A DNA stretch of 19,799 nucleotides from an uncultured Eubacteriales bacterium (GTDB taxonomy: Bacteria > Bacillota > Clostridia > Christensenellales > Borkfalkiaceae): assembly GCA_900542935.1 (NCBI GenBank), contig UQPN01000030.1, positions 1 through 19,799 of the forward strand, read 5' to 3'. Position 1 is the first letter of the stretch, and every line of letters begins with the position of its first letter. Made by a program: the position numbers and the translations under genes. Shown here in pieces: positions 19,764 through 19,799 of the stretch. The notes under the pieces were generated by a model. It did no database searches, had not been told where the DNA came from, and worked only from the letters and a program-made list of their open reading frames with translations.

Positions 19764-19799
19764 AGTCAAGCTGACGAACGAGAGGACGTCAACCGCAGG

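Noticed and set aside
1..19799. CRISPR array or insertion sequence
   Set aside because: No regularly spaced repeats of CRISPR size and no transposase or terminal inverted repeats with target duplication were seen.

Overview
The window looks like a piece of a Clostridia-type (low to mid GC Bacillota) chromosome. The evidence is strong AGGAG-type ribosome binding sites, TTGACA/TATAAT promoters, the rplM-rpsI pair, and typical Bacillota housekeeping families (DUF1846, DegV, MntP, a BY-kinase with its Wzz-type modulator). I cannot place it at order level. It has three parts that differ in base composition and gene content.

Region A (1-4960, AT-rich, + strand) is the right-hand end of a genomic island. 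It holds the C-terminal tip of an Rhs/RHS-repeat polymorphic toxin, two small downstream genes that may be immunity genes (one broken by a G10 homopolymer), and a stand-alone 834-aa SIR2-P-loop NTPase protein with the architecture of an antiphage STAND sensor. The island ends at a displaced 3' half of a tRNA gene (about 4866-4912, including CCA), followed by a perfect hairpin that is probably the native terminator of that tRNA. Five TTACACCC motifs lie just inside this end and could be recombinase arm sites. The integrase and the intact tRNA would lie off the left edge.

Region B (5003-10197, - strand) is one eight-gene operon read from a good promoter at 10168-10197. Its content matches the anti-defence/leading modules of Firmicutes conjugative elements: an ArdA-like DNA-mimic antirestriction protein, a PcfK (AcrIIA9-family) domain fused to a MutS domain I, a PcfJ protein, an N6-adenine methyltransferase-like protein apparently lacking its NPPY motif, and four small conserved or unknown proteins. 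No relaxase, coupling protein or integrase is visible, so the module is either a remnant or part of an element whose boundaries are not resolved here. A roughly 660-base gene-free stretch with several terminator hairpins separates it from the core chromosome.

Region C (10698-19799, about 50% GC, core chromosome) carries tRNA-Leu(AAG) on the - strand, a UPF0371/DUF1846 protein, a DegV fatty-acid-binding protein, a convergent Wzz/BY-kinase pair for exopolysaccharide control, an RlmI-like rRNA methyltransferase, the manganese exporter MntP, the ribosomal protein operon rplM-rpsI and a small two-helix membrane protein. A very strong promoter at the right edge reads out of the window. Two intergenic stretches (17.1 kb and 19.5 kb) contain unusual TATACGCG-rich DNA; the second is a 52-bp perfectly alternating purine-pyrimidine tract.

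The most interesting biology is the juxtaposition of a SIR2-STAND defence gene at an att site with a neighbouring anti-defence operon, together with the G10 tract that switches a putative membrane immunity protein in and out of frame.
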